Made by a program: the position numbers and the translations under genes
Assembly (NCBI RefSeq): GCF_900091465.1
Contig: NZ_FMHV01000002.1
Coordinates: 5,766,001-5,830,000 of the forward strand
Direction of reading: 5' to 3'
DNA: 64,000 nucleotides
From: Micromonospora rhizosphaerae
GTDB taxonomy: Bacteria > Actinomycetota > Actinomycetes > Mycobacteriales > Micromonosporaceae
In this document: piece by piece, positions 60,997 to 64,000 of the stretch
Position numbering within the stretch: position 1 is the first letter of the stretch
Layout: each line of letters starts with the position of its first letter
Notes under the pieces: model-generated
The model's database searches: none
What the model was told of the DNA's origin: nothing
The model's input: the letters and a program-made list of their open reading frames with translations, nothing else

Positions 60997-62622
60997 TCAA
61001 GACTTCGACAGCGCGTAGAAGTCGAGAAGCCCGTTGTAGTAAGGGTTGTAAACAAACCCATGAACGTCTTTCCTCATCGCGGTCAGTGCCTTGGGCTGGT
61101 CGATCCAGATCGCCGGCACGTCTGCATTCATCGTGGTGATGAGCTGCTCGTACATCGTGGAGCGTTGGGCCTGGTCGGTCTCGGTCTGCGCGCCGTCGAT
61201 CAGGGCATCGGTTTTGGCGTCTCCCCAGCCGGGGTTGATGACGGTGGTGGCATCCGTGTTCCACCACATGAGGATGTCGCTCGGGTCCGGGATGGCCGCC
61301 CACATCTGGAAGCCGGCCATGTCGAACGGCTTCTCACCCTTGGGCTTGCTCAACTTGGCGAATAGCACGGGCCAGGTGCTGATGTTGGTCTTCACGGTGA
61401 TGTGGGCCTCGGCCAGGCTGCTCTCCAGGATGAGGGCCAGGTTGCGCCACTGGTTGAGGTCTGCGATGTCGAACTGCAGGGTGAAGCCGTCCGGGTAGCC
61501 CGCCTCGGCCAGGAGGCGCTTGGCCGGCTCCACATTGCGGTCGAATCGCTTCGCCTGGTCAGGGATCTTCGGCCACACCGTATTAGGGATCGGGCCGAAC
61601 ACCCGATCCGCCTCCCCGGCGTATGCCTGCTCGATGGCGGCCTTGTAGTCGAAGAGCAGCGCTATGGCCTCGCGGACGCGGGGGTCCTTCATCGGCCCCT
61701 TGTCGAGGTTGAAGACGATCTGGTCGATGGTCGTCGTGGATGCGCTGTCCACCGTCACGCCCTCGCCGTGCTTCAGCTGCTGATAGACCTGGATCGGCAA
61801 CGAGTCGGCCGCGAGATCCAGCTGGCCCTGGGTGAGCAGGAGCTGCGCTGTGCTCGGTTCCTTGATGATTTTTTGAACGAACCGTTGGACGTGCTTGCCA
61901 TCCCAGCCACGCCAGTACTTCTCGTATGCGTTGAAGGTGATCTGCTGGTTGTGCTGCCATGTGTCCAACTTGTAAGGGCCGGTGCCGCACTCGTGGTCAG
62001 TGAAGTAGGCAGCGGCCCAGTCGCCCTTGGTCTTCTCGTTGGCCTCGACGCACGCCTTGCTCGGGCCCATATACACGCCGCGCTGGCCGGCGAGAGTGGG
62101 GAGGAACGTCGGACTGGCTTGCTTCAGGTGGAATGCCACCGTGCGTGGGTCGACTACGGCGACTTCCTTCACGTTGCTCCAGTACTGTGCCGCCGGAGCC
62201 TTCATCGCAACGATGCGCTGCCAGGTGAACCGCACCTCGTCCGCGGTGAACGGCGATCCGTCGTGGAACATCACCCCGTCACGCAGCTTGAAGGTGTACG
62301 TCAGCCCGTCATCCGAAACCTTCCACTCCGTTGCAAGGGACGGGTGGATCTTGCCGCTGGCATCAAGATCGGCGAGTCGGTCGTAGAACGCGGTTAACGT
62401 CTCGAGTCCGCCCCCGGTGGACACCTGCTGCGCGGGGTCCAGCGAGGTCGGATCGTTCGCCCGACTGATCGTCATGACGCCGGTTTCCGAGCCCGCCACG
62501 CCCTTCGACTTGCCCGTGACATCCGCGGTGCACCCTGCACCCGAGGCACCCAACACGGTAGCTGCGACGAGCGCAGCAAGACGCTTGGTGGTTCCGAATC
62601 CTCGGCTCCTCAACACACCCAC
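60997..62622 (-). CDS. ABC transporter substrate-binding lipoprotein (SBP_bac_5)
   Basis: A 541-residue binding protein. The signal peptide ends in a lipobox (LGASGAGC, Cys about residue 30). SRANDPTSLDPAQQVSTGGG, SLATEWKVSDDGLTYTFKLR, HDGSPFTADEVRFTWQRI and CGTGPYKLDTW are hallmarks of peptide/nickel-type family 5. The ligand cannot be deduced; cluster context suggests a peptide-like or cyclic amide compound. GTG 62622 or 62616 start; AGGAG lies about ten bases before the first. Heads the minus-strand operon. Confidence 0.9.
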   Translation of the reverse strand: MGVLRSRGFGTTKRLAALVAATVLGASGAGCTADVTGKSKGVAGSETGVMTISRANDPTSLDPAQQVSTGGGLETLTAFYDRLADLDASGKIHPSLATEWKVSDDGLTYTFKLRDGVMFHDGSPFTADEVRFTWQRIVAMKAPAAQYWSNVKEVAVVDPRTVAFHLKQASPTFLPTLAGQRGVYMGPSKACVEANEKTKGDWAAAYFTDHECGTGPYKLDTWQHNQQITFNAYEKYWRGWDGKHVQRFVQKIIKEPSTAQLLLTQGQLDLAADSLPIQVYQQLKHGEGVTVDSASTTTIDQIVFNLDKGPMKDPRVREAIALLFDYKAAIEQAYAGEADRVFGPIPNTVWPKIPDQAKRFDRNVEPAKRLLAEAGYPDGFTLQFDIADLNQWRNLALILESSLAEAHITVKTNISTWPVLFAKLSKPKGEKPFDMAGFQMWAAIPDPSDILMWWNTDATTVINPGWGDAKTDALIDGAQTETDQAQRSTMYEQLITTMNADVPAIWIDQPKALTAMRKDVHGFVYNPYYNGLLDFYALSKS

Positions 62623-62714
62623 CTCACCATTCGCTCCTAGGGGCTGACCCGCGTAAGGCCGGCCGCGGTGCGTGAAAGCTAGCAGCCCATCGAGGCTTGG
62701 GAAAGCACCCAAGT

Positions 62715-62733
62715 TGGAAAACTTTGTGTTCCA
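62715..62733. promoter_or_regulatory. 19-bp imperfect palindrome in the divergent promoter region
   Basis: TGGAAAAC-TTT-GTGTTCCA has 8-base arms with one mismatch, in the only AT-rich stretch of the 179-base gap between the binding-protein gene (minus) and the second ABC ATPase gene (plus). A regulator bound here could control both directions. Confidence 0.45.
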
Positions 62734-62801
62734 TCCTGGCCGATTCGGCTCTACGATGGCGGGCGTCGTCGTCCGTCGTCCCCTAGCTGCAGGGAGCCAT
62801 C

Positions 62802-63815
62802 GTGTCGCTGCTCGAGGTACAGGACTTGCATACGGAGTTCAGAACACGTCATGGCGTCGTGCGGGCGGTGGATGGCGTCACCTTCTCGGTCGAACCGGGG
62901 GAGACGCTGGCCCTCGTGGGCGAGTCCGGCTGCGGGAAGTCCGCGACGGCGATGTCGATCATCGGGCTCCTACCAGGAGGCACCCGCGGCCGCGTCGTTC
63001 AGGGCACCATTCAGTTCGAGGGCCGCGACCTCAGGTCGCTCTCGGAGCGTCAGATGGAGGATGTGCGTGGTCGCGACATCGGCACGATCTTCCAGGATCC
63101 GAGCACGTCGCTGAATCCCAGCTTCACGATCGGCAGCCACTTGGTGGAGGCGCTGCGCCGACATTCCTCGCTGACCAAGGTGCAAGCACGAACACGTGCC
63201 GTCGAGCTCCTCAGCGAGGTCCGGATTCCCGATCCGGCCCGGCGTCTCGACGGCTACCCCCACCAGCTCTCGGGCGGAATGCGTCAACGCGTGATGATCG
63301 CCTTGGCGCTGGCCTGCGGCCCTCGTCTACTCATCGCGGACGAGCCCACCACGGCACTCGATGTGACAATCCAGGCCGAGATCCTCGCCCTGCTGGCTCG
63401 CATCCGTGAGGAACGTCGAATGAGCATGCTGCTCATCACTCACGACATGGGAGTGGCGGCGCTGACGGCCGACCGGGTGGCCGTGATGTATGCCGGCCAG
63501 ATCGTGGAGCATGCCGCCGTGTCGGAGGTGTTCGCACATCCCGAGCACCCGTACACCGAGGCGCTGATGGCCGCGATGCCGACAGTGGGCGGCACAAACG
63601 TACGGCACGGCCGGCTGTCGGCGATCGGAGGCGCTCCGCCCAACCTCATCGACCCGCCAACGCACTGCCGGTTTGCTGATCGCTGTCCGCATACGCGAGA
63701 GGCGGACGGATGCACCACCTCGATGCCGCAACTGCAGGAGCTTCGTCCAGGCCACTGGGTGCGCAGCTTCCATGCGGCAACCGAACGCATGCGGGAGGGG
63801 TCCCATGCCCAGTAG
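62802..63815 (+). CDS. ABC transporter ATPase (oligopeptide/dipeptide type, DppD-like)
   Basis: A 337-residue ATPase: Walker [16 protein letters not shown]-loop [13 protein letters not shown], signature [15 protein letters not shown], Walker [14 protein letters not shown]-loop ITHDMGVAA and the C-terminal [16 protein letters not shown] segment. It should pair with the DppF-like ATPase; splitting the transporter over divergent transcripts is unusual. GTG 62802 has AGGGAG upstream. The next gene starts inside its last codons. Confidence 0.93.
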   Translation: MSLLEVQDLHTEFRTRHGVVRAVDGVTFSVEPGETLALVGESGCGKSATAMSIIGLLPGGTRGRVVQGTIQFEGRDLRSLSERQMEDVRGRDIGTIFQDPSTSLNPSFTIGSHLVEALRRHSSLTKVQARTRAVELLSEVRIPDPARRLDGYPHQLSGGMRQRVMIALALACGPRLLIADEPTTALDVTIQAEILALLARIREERRMSMLLITHDMGVAALTADRVAVMYAGQIVEHAAVSEVFAHPEHPYTEALMAAMPTVGGTNVRHGRLSAIGGAPPNLIDPPTHCRFADRCPHTREADGCTTSMPQLQELRPGHWVRSFHAATERMREGSHAQ

Positions 63816-64000
63816 TTCAGACCCGATGAGCTGGGTCGACGCCAACAGCGAGCAGCTGATCGAAGAGTTGCGCGAGTGCTGCCGCATCCCATCCATCTCG
63901 GCTGAGGGCGGCCCTGCGATGGATGAAATGGCTCGGTGGTTGGGTGACCAGCTGGCACCTGTACTCGACGAAACCAGGGTCGTACCGGTCGCGAACGCCG
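63805..64000 (+). CDS. M20-family peptidase/amidohydrolase, N-terminal part
   Basis: ATG 63805 with GGGAGGGG upstream, overlapping the ATPase gene by 11 bases. The 65 visible residues read WVDANSEQLIEELRECCRIP and SISAEGGPAMDEMARWLGDQ, the usual start of M20 dipeptidase/carbamoylase-like enzymes (helix, then PSIS). Metal ligands lie beyond the window edge. M20 enzymes include N-carbamoyl-amino-acid hydrolases, which would complete a hydantoin-type pathway. Confidence 0.75.
   Translation, partial: MPSSSDPMSWVDANSEQLIEELRECCRIPSISAEGGPAMDEMARWLGDQLAPVLDETRVVPVANA

Noticed and set aside
1..64000. CRISPR array
   Set aside because: No series of regularly spaced repeats was seen, and no cas genes; Cas4-like cysteines occur only within the nuclease-helicase.

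Overview
The window is GC-rich throughout and its gene families (DUF6933, SCO4225-like membrane protein, IS110/IS30/IS3 elements, frequent GTG starts, GTGA/ATGA gene overlaps) point to a filamentous actinobacterium, most likely Micromonosporaceae; this placement is inference. It is accessory DNA: integrases, eight recognisable transposon or IS pieces, a tRNA 3' fragment, several decayed genes and at least three multi-gene systems.

Left part (1-20 kb). An integrative-element remnant (integrase, excisionase, frameshifted C5-cytosine methylase, TRM11-like methyltransferase, a truncated small gene; 1.25-5.26 kb) abuts a RecD2-type helicase that has also lost its 5' end. Then come a small gene behind an SOS-box-like site, a secreted HNH nuclease, an EEP-family hydrolase, an ATP-dependent DNA ligase, an IS110 transposase, an ArsR-type regulator, a Lys/Ala-rich HTH protein, a decayed second integrase, a CapA-like lipoprotein, membrane and hypothetical genes, a Mu/Tn7-like transposon end and a PD-(D/E)XK-like protein.

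Defence block (20.7-36.9 kb), all on the minus strand. A type II Wadjet operon jetA-jetB-jetC-jetD (DUF2397, DUF2398, SMC-like ATPase, TOPRIM protein) is linked by GTGA overlaps. Its jetC is split by an 893-bp IS5-family element whose removal, with one copy of the 3-bp target duplication, restores a 1449-codon frame. Upstream lie a 1427-residue Dna2-like nuclease-helicase and a zinc-ribbon-bearing adenine-type DNA methyltransferase, a possible restriction-modification-like pair.

Ubiquitin-like block (39.2-42.6 kb), minus strand. A ubiquitin-like protein, an E2-like protein, a JAMM/JAB protease and a ThiF/E1-like protein form a fully overlapping operon that continues, still by overlapping stop/start codons, into a sigma-region-2-like 74-residue ORF and a P-loop-less nucleotide-kinase-like ORF. 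The E1 gene carries an apparent one-base deletion in a G run. The operon starts about 190 bp from a tRNA-Pro-like 3' half, probably an attachment site, next to an IS3 element that contains a nested IS30 element.

Right part (46.1-64 kb) has visibly lower GC and looks like a separately acquired catabolic island: PaaX-type regulator, two related class V PLP enzymes, a bicupin, an APC permease, an OsmC protein, a cyclase fragment, and an overlapping operon of SBP, two permeases, ABC ATPase, Asp/Glu/hydantoin-type racemase, DUF917 protein and HyuA-like ATPase. Divergently there is the second ABC ATPase and an M20 peptidase running off the end. The likely job is import and opening of a hydantoin-, thiohydantoin- or lactam-like compound; the substrate is not readable from sequence.

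Several broken genes break in homopolymer runs, so some pseudogene calls may be sequence errors.
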